NCBI GenBank assembly: GCA_035547675.1
Contig: DASZUI010000265.1
Span: 1 to 7,441, forward strand
DNA from: DASZTU01 sp035547675
Lineage (GTDB): Bacteria > Pseudomonadota > Alphaproteobacteria > Rhizobiales > Devosiaceae
Direction: 5' to 3'
Length of the DNA stretch: 7,441 bases
The notes below the pieces were generated by a model that made no database searches, was not told the DNA's origin, and saw nothing but the letters and a program-made list of their open reading frames with translations. Positions 1 through 5,423 of this stretch are shown here, piece after piece (positions within the stretch are counted from its first letter, which is position 1; every line of letters begins with the position of its first letter). The translations under genes were made by a program, and so were the position numbers.

Positions 1-22
1 CTCGACGAATTGTCCAAACAGA

Positions 23-47
23 GATTCCCGCTTCGGCCGGAATGACG
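23..47. repeat. Hybrid palindromic element with mismatched arms, unit 1
   Basis: The left half, GATTCCCGCTT, is of the CCCGC type and matches the element at 581-605. The right half, CGGCCGGAATGACG, is of the CCGG type found elsewhere in the unit. The two arms therefore pair only partly. The same hybrid recurs at 302-326 in unit 2. It looks like the join between two palindromes of different subtype. Confidence 0.7.
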
Positions 48-55
48 CTGGAGGT

Positions 56-160
56 GAGCCGCGATATGGCTACGACTTTTATTACCTCAACGTCATGGCC
101 GGCCCGAAGCGGACGTGGAAGTCCCACAATGCCGCCCAGCATGACTGGCTGTTCAACTAG
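56..160 (+). pseudogene. iolB: iolB-like C-terminal fragment, copy 1
   Basis: The frame ending at the TAG at 158-160 reads YGYDFYYLNVMAGP, then KRTWKSHNAAQHDWLFN. This resembles the conserved end of IolB, 5-deoxy-D-glucuronate isomerase of myo-inositol breakdown, where a GYD-YYLN-MAGP segment is followed by a short tail with HEW or HDW. Only about 31-34 residues of a protein normally near 260-270 residues are present. Upstream, the same frame runs into palindromic repeat DNA that encodes nothing IolB-like, so this is a fragment rather than the end of an intact gene entering the window. An intact iolB probably lies to the left, but this cannot be seen. The family call rests on remembered motifs. 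Confidence 0.6.
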
Positions 161-174
161 CGCTGGTGGTTGGA

Positions 175-265
175 CTGGATTCCGGCCTTCGCCGGAATGA
201 CGACGGGGTTGGGGCGCGGGCGTGCCGAATTCCACAAGGTCATTCCGGCGAAAGCCGGAATCCAG
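175..265. repeat. Inverted pair of ATTCCGG palindromes, unit 1
   Basis: Bases 175-201 and 239-265 are inverted copies of a 27-bp element that agree at 26 positions. Each copy is itself a palindrome with ATTCCGGC and GCCGGAAT arms around a short loop. The pair begins 14 bases after the stop of the first iolB-like fragment, so it probably began as the 3' hairpin region of iolB. Confidence 0.85.
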
Positions 266-301
266 CAACGCGCTCTGACCTCGACGAATTGTCCAAACAG
301 A

Positions 302-326
302 GATTCCCGCTTCGGCCGGAATGACG
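302..326. repeat. Hybrid palindromic element with mismatched arms, unit 2
   Basis: This copy is identical to bases 23-47 and lies exactly one period later. It has a CCCGC-type left arm and a CCGG-type right arm. The matching position in the partial third unit (581-605) has two matching CCCGC-type arms instead. Confidence 0.7.
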
Positions 327-334
327 CTGGAGGT

Positions 335-439
335 GAGCCGCGATATGGCTACGACTTTTATTACCTCAACGTCATGGCCGGCCCGAGGCGGACGTGGAAG
401 TCCCACAATGCCGCCGAGCATGAGTGGCTGTTCAACTAG
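335..439 (+). pseudogene. iolB: iolB-like C-terminal fragment, copy 2
   Basis: This is the second copy of the IolB-like tail, exactly 279 bases after the first, with its TAG at 437-439. It differs from copy 1 at three bases, each changing an amino acid conservatively: Lys to Arg after MAGP, Gln to Glu and Asp to Glu in the final HDW/HEW motif. It has no start codon or ribosome binding site of its own. An open frame from 170 to 439 covers it, but its first part is translated palindrome DNA (DWIPAFAGMT, VIPAKAGIQ) and not a real protein. Confidence 0.6.
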
Positions 440-453
440 CGCTGGTGGTTGGA

Positions 454-544
454 CTGGATTCAGGCCGTCGCCGGAATGACGTCGTGGTTGGGGCGCGCGC
501 GTGCCGAATTCCACAATGTCATTCCGGCGAAGGCCGGAATCCAG
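454..544. repeat. Inverted pair of ATTCCGG palindromes, unit 2
   Basis: Bases 454-480 and 518-544 form the same inverted pair one period later. The arms agree at 25 of 27 positions. The left copy has gained two changes (CCGG to CAGG, and a T to G in the loop region) that weaken its own hairpin, while the right copy stays nearly perfect. Confidence 0.85.
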
Positions 545-578
545 AAACGCGCTCTGACCTCGAGGAATTGTCCAAACA

Positions 579-664
579 GAGATTCCCGCTTACGCGGGAA
601 TGACGGTGTGGGAGGCAAAACCGCGCCTCACCTCCACCGTCATTCCCGCGAAAGCGGGAATCTC
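579..664. terminator. Long inverted repeat, likely bidirectional terminator after potI
   Basis: Bases 579-608 and 635-664 are inverted copies that agree at 29 of 30 positions, separated by 26 bases. Each arm also contains its own hairpin with the ATTCCC-N8-GGGAAT core (582-601 and 642-661). The right arm ends three bases from the potI stop codon, and iolB-like sequence is oriented toward it from the left, so it sits between convergent units. There is no T-run, so Rho-independent termination is not certain. mRNA 3'-end protection is an alternative role. Confidence 0.6.
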
Positions 665-667
665 CGT

Positions 668-1477
668 TTACGCCGCGGTCCGTGTCCTCGGCCGGGTCAG
701 TTGAAACACCGTCGCGATGATTACGCCCAGCGCGACGATGCCGATGATGAGGCTGGCGAGCGCGTTGATGTCCGGCGACACGCCGAGCTTCATCTTGGAG
801 AAGATGACCATGGGCAGGGTCGACGAGCCGGGGCCGGAGACGAAGCTCGCGATGACGAGGTCGTCGAGCGAGAGGGTGAAGCTCAAGAGCCAGCCGGAAA
901 CCAGCGCCGGGGCGATGATCGGGAGCGTGATGTCGAAGAAGACCCGCGCCGGGGTGGCGCCCAGGTCCTGCGCGGCTTCTTCCAGCGACAGGTCGAGGTC
1001 GGAGAGGCGCGATTGCACGACCACCGTCACATAGGCCATGCAGAAGGTCGAATGGGCGAGGACGATGGTCAGCTCGCCGCGCCCGGCGGGCCAGCCGAAG
1101 ATCGATTCCATGGCGACGAACAGGAGCAGCAGCGACAGCCCGGTGATGACGTCGGGCATGACCAGCGGCGCGGAGACCATGCCGCCGAGCAGCGTCTTAC
1201 CCTTGAAGCGGCGGAAGCGGGTGAGCGCCACGGCGCAGAGCGTCCCGAGCACCAGCGCGATCGAGGCGCTGGCGGCGGCGACGCGCAGCGAGAGCAGGCC
1301 CGCCGCCAGGACTTCCGAGCTTGAGAACAGCTCGCCATACCAGCGCGTGGAAAAGCCGCCCCAGACCGTCACCAGCTTCGACTCGTTGAAGGAAAAGACG
1401 ACGAGCGAGACGATCGGCGCGTAGAGGAAGATGAAGCCGAGGACGGCGACGACAGGAACGAAGATGCCGCGTCTCAT
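668..1477 (-). CDS. potI: Polyamine ABC transporter permease PotI
   Basis: The 269-residue product is the second inner-membrane permease of a polyamine importer (BPD_transp_1 family). It forms the channel together with PotH and is powered by PotG. It has about six hydrophobic segments, beginning at residues 6-29. The cytoplasmic EAA loop that docks onto the ATPase lies at about 166-194 (EEAAQDLGA, then TLPIIAPALVSG). Its length is close to that of E. coli PotI, about 281 residues. The ATG at 1475-1477 overlaps the potH stop as ATGA, which fixes the start and suggests translational coupling. The gene ends in TAA three bases before a strong inverted repeat, and so closes the operon. An open frame runs on far upstream, but only because it overlaps potH out of frame. 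Confidence 0.93.
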   Translation of the reverse strand: MRRGIFVPVVAVLGFIFLYAPIVSLVVFSFNESKLVTVWGGFSTRWYGELFSSSEVLAAGLLSLRVAAASASIALVLGTLCAVALTRFRRFKGKTLLGGMVSAPLVMPDVITGLSLLLLFVAMESIFGWPAGRGELTIVLAHSTFCMAYVTVVVQSRLSDLDLSLEEAAQDLGATPARVFFDITLPIIAPALVSGWLLSFTLSLDDLVIASFVSGPGSSTLPMVIFSKMKLGVSPDINALASLIIGIVALGVIIATVFQLTRPRTRTAA

Positions 1478-2496
1478 CGGCGTTCCACCACGGCGCTTTG
1501 GGCGCGCTGCAGGAACATCAGCGGCACCACGACGATGACCAGCATGGCGATGGCCACGGAAGAGGCGAGCGGCCAGTCGCGATTGGAGAAGAACTCGTCC
1601 CAGAGCACGCGGCCGATCATCAGGGTCGAGGGGCCGCCCAGGAGCTGCGGGATGACATATTCGCCGATGGTCGGGATGAAGACGAGCATGGACCCGGCGA
1701 CGATCCCCGGCACGGAAAGCGGCAGCGTCACGGAGAGGAAGGTGCGGAAGGGTTTGGCGCCGAGGTCGGCCGAGGCCTCGAGCAGCGTGCCGTCGAGCTT
1801 CACCAGATTGGTGTAGAGCGGCAGGATCATGAAGGGCAGATAGGTATAGACGATGCCGACATAGACGGCGAAATCCGAATAGAGCATCGGCCAGGGCAGC
1901 GCGGGAATGGCGAGGCCGATATGGGCGAGCGGCGGGTTGAGCGCGTCGATGACGTGCTGGAAGCCGATCGCCTCGAGCAAATTGTCGATGACGCCATTGT
2001 TCTTGAGGAAGCCGATCCAGGCATAGACGCGCAGCAGGAAGGAGCTCCAGAAGGGCAGGATGACCAGCATCAGCAGGATGTTGCGGGCCCGGTCCGACGA
2101 GCGGGCGATGAAATAGGCCATCGGATAGCCGATGAGCAACGCCAGGATGGTGGAGACGAAGGCGAATTTCAGCGAGGAGAGCCAGGCGTCGAAATAGAGC
2201 CGGTCCTGCGTCAGGAAGATGAAATTGGAGAGGTGCAGGGTGAGCTGCACATCGCCTTCCTTGCTGATGGTGAGCAGCGGCAGGTAAGGCGGCTGGCCGA
2301 CCACGCTCTCGGAAAACGAGATGCCGATGACCACGGCGAGCGGGATGAGGAAGAAGACGATCAGCCACAGCATGGGCGGCAGGATGACCACCCAGCGGCC
2401 GCCGAAGCCGGAGGAGACCAGCCAGTGGCGCAGGAAGCCCCAGGGGCGCCAGGCCGGCGGGGCGACGATCTCGGTGCCGGCGGCCTCGGTCGTCAT
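1474..2496 (-). CDS. potH: Polyamine ABC transporter permease PotH
   Basis: The 340-residue product is the first inner-membrane permease of the importer. A hydrophilic N-terminus of about 33 residues precedes the first membrane span at about 35-61. Further hydrophobic segments lie near 110-130, 138-161, 194-225, 263-288 and 309-329. The EAA loop is at about 240-268 (LEASADLGAKPF, then TLPLSVPGIVAG). It is slightly longer than E. coli PotH (about 317 residues), with the extra length in the N-terminus and in a Pro-rich stretch around 188-205. The ATG at 2494-2496 overlaps the potG TGA as ATGA, and the gene's own stop overlaps the potI start the same way. The three genes therefore look tightly co-translated. 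An upstream in-frame extension exists but is only potG read in another frame. Confidence 0.93.
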   Translation of the reverse strand: MTTEAAGTEIVAPPAWRPWGFLRHWLVSSGFGGRWVVILPPMLWLIVFFLIPLAVVIGISFSESVVGQPPYLPLLTISKEGDVQLTLHLSNFIFLTQDRLYFDAWLSSLKFAFVSTILALLIGYPMAYFIARSSDRARNILLMLVILPFWSSFLLRVYAWIGFLKNNGVIDNLLEAIGFQHVIDALNPPLAHIGLAIPALPWPMLYSDFAVYVGIVYTYLPFMILPLYTNLVKLDGTLLEASADLGAKPFRTFLSVTLPLSVPGIVAGSMLVFIPTIGEYVIPQLLGGPSTLMIGRVLWDEFFSNRDWPLASSVAIAMLVIVVVPLMFLQRAQSAVVERR

Positions 2497-3644
2497 GAGG
2501 TCAGGACCGAGCCCGCATTGCCGCCCCAGCTCGCCCAGACCTCTTCGTTCCAGGAGATGGCGTGGGGGTCGCCGCGTTCGAAATTGGCCTTGGTGACGCG
2601 CAGGCGCTTGCCGCTTTCGAGCAGCACCTGGAAGACGCTCATGTCGCCCAGATAGACCACGTCCTCGACGAAGCCGTGGGTCAGGTTGGCGCCGGGATAT
2701 TCGTCGGCCGGCTTTTCGCGCGTCAGCACGATCTTTTCGGGCCGCACCGACCACCAGAGCACCTGGTCGGGGGCGCAGTCGACGCCGTGGCTCACATAGA
2801 TGTCGCAGCCGGCCTCGGCCGAGCGGATGCGGACATGGTCGTCCTCGTCCTCGGTGACGATGCCTTCGAACATGTTGGCCGAGCCGATGAAGCCGGCGAC
2901 GAAGCGCGAATTGGGGAATTCGTAGATTTCCTGCGGTTCGCCGATCATGGCGATCTCGCCCTGGTTCATCACGCCGATCCGGGTGGAGAGGCTCATCGCC
3001 TCCTCCTGGTCGTGGGTGACGACCACGAAGGTGATGCCCAGCGTCTCCTGAATCTTGACCAGCTCGAACTGGGTTTCTTCGCGCAGCTTCTTGTCGAGCG
3101 CGCCGAGCGGCTCGTCGAGCAGCAGCAGCTTGGGGCGCTTGGCGAGGGCCCGGGCAAGGGCGACGCGCTGGCGCTGGCCGCCGGATAATTGGTTGGGCTT
3201 GCGGCCCTCGAGGCCTTCGAGCTTCACCAGGTGCATGAGCTCGGTGACGCGGGTCTCGATGTCGGGCTTCGATAGATTGTCGCGCCTCAGGCCATAGGCG
3301 ATGTTGTTCCAGACCGTCATGTGCGGAAACAGCGCATAGCTCTGGAACATCATGTTGACGGGGCGGCGATAGGGCGGCACGCCCGCCATGTCCTGCCCGT
3401 CGATCTCGATGGTGCCGGAGGTGGGCTCCTCGAAGCCGGCCAGCATCCTGAGCAGGGTGGATTTGCCGGAGCCCGAGCCGCCGAGGAGGCAGAACAATTC
3501 GCCCTTGAATATATCGAGCGAGACATCGGAAACGGCCACGACGTCGCCGAACTTCTTGGTGACGTCGCGGATCTTGATGAAGGGCCTGGCCTCGGGGTCG
3601 CGCCAGGGACGCGTGTCGGCGGCGATCTCAGGTTTGTCGAGCAC
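2493..3644 (-). CDS. potG: Polyamine ABC transporter ATP-binding protein PotG
   Basis: The 383-residue product is the ATPase that drives uptake through PotH and PotI. It carries a complete nucleotide-binding set: Walker A GGSGSGKST at 55-63, the Q-loop glutamine at 101, the signature LSGGQ at 153-157, Walker B LLLLDEP at 173-179 with catalytic Glu178, and the switch His211. A TOBE-type C-terminal region follows from about residue 255, including the VRPEKI motif typical of PotA/PotG proteins. Length fits E. coli PotG (about 377 residues). The start is GTG at 3642-3644, preceded by GGAGAAGG at 3647-3654. A 107-bp palindrome separates it from potF, and it overlaps potH by four bases. All catalytic residues are present, so it should be active. 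Confidence 0.94.
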   Translation of the reverse strand: MLDKPEIAADTRPWRDPEARPFIKIRDVTKKFGDVVAVSDVSLDIFKGELFCLLGGSGSGKSTLLRMLAGFEEPTSGTIEIDGQDMAGVPPYRRPVNMMFQSYALFPHMTVWNNIAYGLRRDNLSKPDIETRVTELMHLVKLEGLEGRKPNQLSGGQRQRVALARALAKRPKLLLLDEPLGALDKKLREETQFELVKIQETLGITFVVVTHDQEEAMSLSTRIGVMNQGEIAMIGEPQEIYEFPNSRFVAGFIGSANMFEGIVTEDEDDHVRIRSAEAGCDIYVSHGVDCAPDQVLWWSVRPEKIVLTREKPADEYPGANLTHGFVEDVVYLGDMSVFQVLLESGKRLRVTKANFERGDPHAISWNEEVWASWGGNAGSVLTS

Positions 3645-3646
3645 GT

Positions 3647-3654
3647 CCTTCTCC
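3647..3654 (-). promoter_or_regulatory. Ribosome binding site of potG
   Basis: On the minus strand GGAGAAGG lies two bases before the GTG at 3644, with its GGAG part six bases from the start. This supports GTG as the start codon, since no ATG in the frame lies near. It also means potG can be initiated independently of potF, whose stop is 141 bases upstream. Confidence 0.75.
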
Positions 3655-3671
3655 AGGCTCCCCTCAGGAAA

Positions 3672-3778
3672 GCCCTCACCCGCCTGCCGGCACCCTCTCC
3701 CGCTCGCGGGTGAGGGGAACCACCTTCTTCCCCTCGCCCGCTTGCGGGAGAGGGTGGCGCGAAGCGCCGGGTGAGGGC
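3672..3778. repeat. Nested 107-bp palindrome between potF and potG
   Basis: Three pairs of arms share one centre near 3724. GCCCTCACCCG (3672-3682) pairs with 3768-3778, an 11-bp perfect match. CACCCTCTCCCGC (3691-3703) pairs with 3744-3756, a 13-bp perfect match. GCGGGTGAGGGG (3706-3717) pairs with 3730-3741 with one mismatch. The element starts seven bases past the potF stop and ends 28 bases before potG. It belongs to a different family from the ATTCC palindromes elsewhere in the window. Similar CCCTCACCC/CCCTCTCCC repeats are, from memory, common in alphaproteobacterial gaps. In the transcript it would fold into a strong stem, well placed to stabilise potF mRNA or to reduce read-through into potGHI. 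Confidence 0.88.
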
Positions 3779-3785
3779 CTTCGCC

Positions 3786-4883
3786 TCATTCGCCGGTCTT
3801 TATCCGAGTCCAGGCGCGGGTCAACAGGCGGGTGAACTGCTGCGAATGGGCCTGCAGGGGCACCAGCTTGGCCTGCAGGTCCGGCGGCGGATAGATATTG
3901 GGGTCGCTGGTGATCGCCTTGTCGGTCAGCGGAAAGGCCGCCTTGTTGCCGTTGGCATAGAACACGTTGTTCGAAATGTCGGCGGTGACCTGGGGCTGCA
4001 TGATGTAGTTGATGAAGGCCAGCGCGTTCTCGGGATGCGGCGCATCGGCGGGAATGGCCAGCATGTCGAACCACTCGATGGTGCCTTCCTTGGGGATGAC
4101 GTACTGGACGTTCACGCCCTTCTTGGCATCGGTGGCGCGCTGCTTGGCGATATAGACGTCGCCCGAATAGCCTAGCGACAGGCAGGCGTCGCCATTGGCC
4201 AGATCGTCGATATAGCCGGAGGAATCGAACTTGCGGATATAGGGCTTGATCGAGTTCAGCAGGTCCTCGGCCTTCTGCAAATCCTCGGGCTTCTCGGAAT
4301 TGGCGTCGAGGCCGAGATATTTGAGCGCGATGGCGACCACCTCGTCGGGCGCATCGAGCACGGTGATGCCGCAGGAGGCGAGCGCCTTGGCGTTCTCCGG
4401 CTTGAACAGCAGGTCCCAGCTGTCGGTGGGCGCGTTCGGCAGGGCCTTCTTGACCTCGTCGACATTATAGCCGAGCGCGGTGGTGCCCCACATATAGTCG
4501 ACGGCGTACTGGTTGCCCGGATCGAAGGCTTCGGTCGCCTTCATAATGGCGGGGTCCATGTTCTTGAGGTTGGGCAGCTTGGACTTGTCGAGCTTCTGGT
4601 AGAGGCCGATCGGAATCTGGTGCTGCAGGAAGAAGCCCGAGGGCACCACCACGTCGAAGCCGGAATGGCCGGCCACGAGCTTGCCTTCCAGCATCTCGTT
4701 GGAATCGTAGTTGGACTCCACGACCTTGATGCCGGTCTGCTTGGTGAAATTGTCCAGCGTGTCCTCGGCGCGGTAGTCCGACCAATTGTAGAGGTTGAGA
4801 ACCTTCTCCTCATCGGCCAGCGCCTGGGCGGCCGGCGCAACGAGCGCCACAACCCCCAGCGCCACGATCAGCGATCTCTTCAT
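3786..4883 (-). CDS. potF: Periplasmic polyamine-binding protein PotF
   Basis: The 365-residue product captures putrescine or a related polyamine in the periplasm and delivers it to PotHI. It starts with a clear Sec signal peptide: KR at 2-3, a hydrophobic core at 5-16 and an ALA/DEE cleavage site after residue 23. The mature part follows E. coli PotF closely: LYNWSDY at 31-37, DSNEMLEGKL at 60-69, SWDLLFKPENAK at 155-166, DAPDEV at 177-182, YIDDLANGD at 224-232 and YPPPDLQAKL at 331-340. Length is near that of E. coli PotF (370). The ATG at 4881-4883 follows AAGGAG (4890-4895) at a six-base spacing. It opens the operon. Two pocket positions differ from E. coli PotF (Tyr239 and Trp271), so the preferred polyamine is uncertain. 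Confidence 0.94.
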   Translation of the reverse strand: MKRSLIVALGVVALVAPAAQALADEEKVLNLYNWSDYRAEDTLDNFTKQTGIKVVESNYDSNEMLEGKLVAGHSGFDVVVPSGFFLQHQIPIGLYQKLDKSKLPNLKNMDPAIMKATEAFDPGNQYAVDYMWGTTALGYNVDEVKKALPNAPTDSWDLLFKPENAKALASCGITVLDAPDEVVAIALKYLGLDANSEKPEDLQKAEDLLNSIKPYIRKFDSSGYIDDLANGDACLSLGYSGDVYIAKQRATDAKKGVNVQYVIPKEGTIEWFDMLAIPADAPHPENALAFINYIMQPQVTADISNNVFYANGNKAAFPLTDKAITSDPNIYPPPDLQAKLVPLQAHSQQFTRLLTRAWTRIKTGE

Positions 4884-4889
4884 GGTGAG

Positions 4890-4895
4890 CTCCTT
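4890..4895 (-). promoter_or_regulatory. Ribosome binding site of potF
   Basis: AAGGAG lies six bases before the ATG on the minus strand. It decides the start, because the reading frame stays open for another 144 codons upstream without resembling a signal peptide. A 22-base hairpin ends nine bases... upstream of this site (see 4904-4925). Confidence 0.85.
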
Positions 4896-4903
4896 GTTCC
4901 CTG

Positions 4904-4925
4904 GGCGCCGTTTCGGGACGGCGCC
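4904..4925 (-). promoter_or_regulatory. Hairpin in the potF leader, next to the ribosome binding site
   Basis: GGCGCCGT and ACGGCGCC are perfect 8-bp arms around a six-base loop. In the potF transcript the stem ends eight bases before the AAGGAG site. It does not cover that site, so it may protect the 5' end or take part in alternative folding rather than block initiation. No matching riboswitch class is recognised. Confidence 0.5.
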
Positions 4926-4947
4926 ATTGCTGCTTGGCGAAAACGGC

Positions 4948-4966
4948 AAAAAGCTTCGGCCGAAGC
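4948..4966 (-). terminator. Terminator-like palindrome in the potF leader
   Basis: On the minus strand the perfect 14-base palindrome GCTTCGGCCGAAGC is followed directly by TTTTT. As RNA it would form a five-pair GC-rich stem with a GGCC loop and a short U-run. It lies 65 bases upstream of the potF start, inside any transcript begun at the candidate promoter near 5150. It could be a weak attenuator of the pot operon, or chance in GC-rich DNA. The stem is short for a full terminator. Confidence 0.3.
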
Positions 4967-5077
4967 GCGAAGCCCCGGCCGTCAGCCCGAAATCCATCGA
5001 AAAGCGGAAGCCACGTCGCGGCACCGCGCCGCTGCCCGGCCGTGACTCGGCGGGCGGAAGCGTTACCCGGTAGCGAG

Positions 5078-5093
5078 CCGGCAGCCCTGCCGG
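5078..5093. repeat. Short palindrome in the divergent intergenic region
   Basis: CCGGCAG and CTGCCGG are perfect 7-bp arms with a two-base centre. This spacing suits a DNA site for a dimeric regulator better than an RNA hairpin. It lies about 195 bases upstream of potF, downstream of the promoter candidate. No regulator family is recognised from it. Confidence 0.3.
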
Positions 5094-5146
5094 ATCAATG
5101 CTCAGCGTGGTCAGCGAGGTCATCCATGGTTGGCGTTTTCGGGGCG

Positions 5147-5195
5147 AGGCTAGTCGCATTTTCCGCCAGCGACAAGGGATTGGGAGCGCGACAAG
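5147..5195 (-). promoter_or_regulatory. Weak promoter candidate and direct repeat upstream of potF
   Basis: On the minus strand TTGTCG (5170-5175) and TAGCCT (5147-5152) are spaced by 17 bases, a sigma-70-like layout with weak matches. The octamer CTTGTCGC containing the -35 hexamer is repeated 19 bases upstream (5188-5195), about two helical turns away. It could be a regulator site or a second -35. The resulting leader would be about 255 bases long. This is a candidate only. Confidence 0.25.
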
Positions 5196-5243
5196 ATGGA
5201 TTGCCGGCCCCCTTCGCGGCGGCCGGAAGCGAGCGATGCCGGC

Positions 5244-5340
5244 AAACTGGATTCCCCGCCTGCGCGGGAATGACGAAGCGAGCGAGGCACGGCCCTGCTC
5301 CAACCATGACGTCATTCCCGCGCAGGCGGGAATCCAGTTT
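5244..5340. repeat. Inverted pair of ATTCCC palindromes between the divergent operons
   Basis: Bases 5244-5275 and 5310-5340 are inverted copies of one element, AAACTGGATTCC to GGGAATGACG. They match throughout except for one extra C in the left copy. The right copy holds the exact core ATTCCC-N8-GGGAAT at 5314-5333, a form known from the Neisseria dRS3 repeat, and the left has N9. Copies of the same subtype occur at 582-601 and 642-661. The pair lies 83 bases before psuG and may insulate the two operons. No coding sequence or RNA gene is seen around it. Confidence 0.88.
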
Positions 5341-5423
5341 CAACCCGCACCGCCGTCGCCCGTTGACTCGTGCCCCGGCCCGCGCGAAAGCATCCTCGCT
5401 ACAAGCGTGCGCGAGGCCGGCCG

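Larger units (their letters stand above)
1..591. repeat. Tandem 279-bp repeat: two full units plus the start of a third
   Basis: Bases 1-279 and 280-558 are direct tandem copies with the same period throughout. I count 11 substitutions and no indel, so about 96% identity. A third copy begins at 559 and matches for about 33 bases with one change (C to G at 564) before diverging. Each full unit contains, in order, a hybrid palindrome, the tail of an iolB-like gene with its TAG stop, and an inverted pair of ATTCCGG palindromes. Since the window starts exactly in phase with the unit, the array may continue to the left. A recent duplication mediated by the palindromes is the simplest origin, but that is inference. 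Confidence 0.93.

Noticed and set aside
1..664. CRISPR array
   Set aside because: The repeated palindromes are spaced unevenly and alternate in orientation, and the sequence between them is itself repeated rather than unique.
170..1324. Plus-strand open frames at 170-439 and 449-1324 as hypothetical proteins
   Set aside because: Their first parts are translated palindromic repeats (DWIPAFAGMT, VIPAKAGIQ, RLRGND, HSRESGNL), peptides commonly misannotated from such repeats. The rest of the second frame is antisense to potI.
1498..3188. Long plus-strand open frames opposite potH and potG (1498-2655 and 2562-3188)
   Set aside because: They are rich in Asp, Glu, Gln, Arg and His with no domain, as expected of the antisense of GC-rich membrane and ATPase genes whose minus-strand frames are clearly real.
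5095..5127. Ten-codon upstream frame MDDLADHAEH on the minus strand as a leader peptide for potF
   Set aside because: It has no ribosome binding site, no run of regulatory codons and no overlap with the terminator-like stem, so it is probably chance.
4884..5315. N-terminal extension of potF by 144 codons
   Set aside because: The frame is open, but the added sequence is Arg/Pro-rich and runs through the repeat pair. The internal ATG has a strong ribosome binding site and begins a textbook signal peptide.
5363..5368. TTGACT as the -35 box of a psuG promoter
   Set aside because: No reasonable -10 hexamer lies 16-19 bases downstream; the nearest AT-rich hexamers are too far away.
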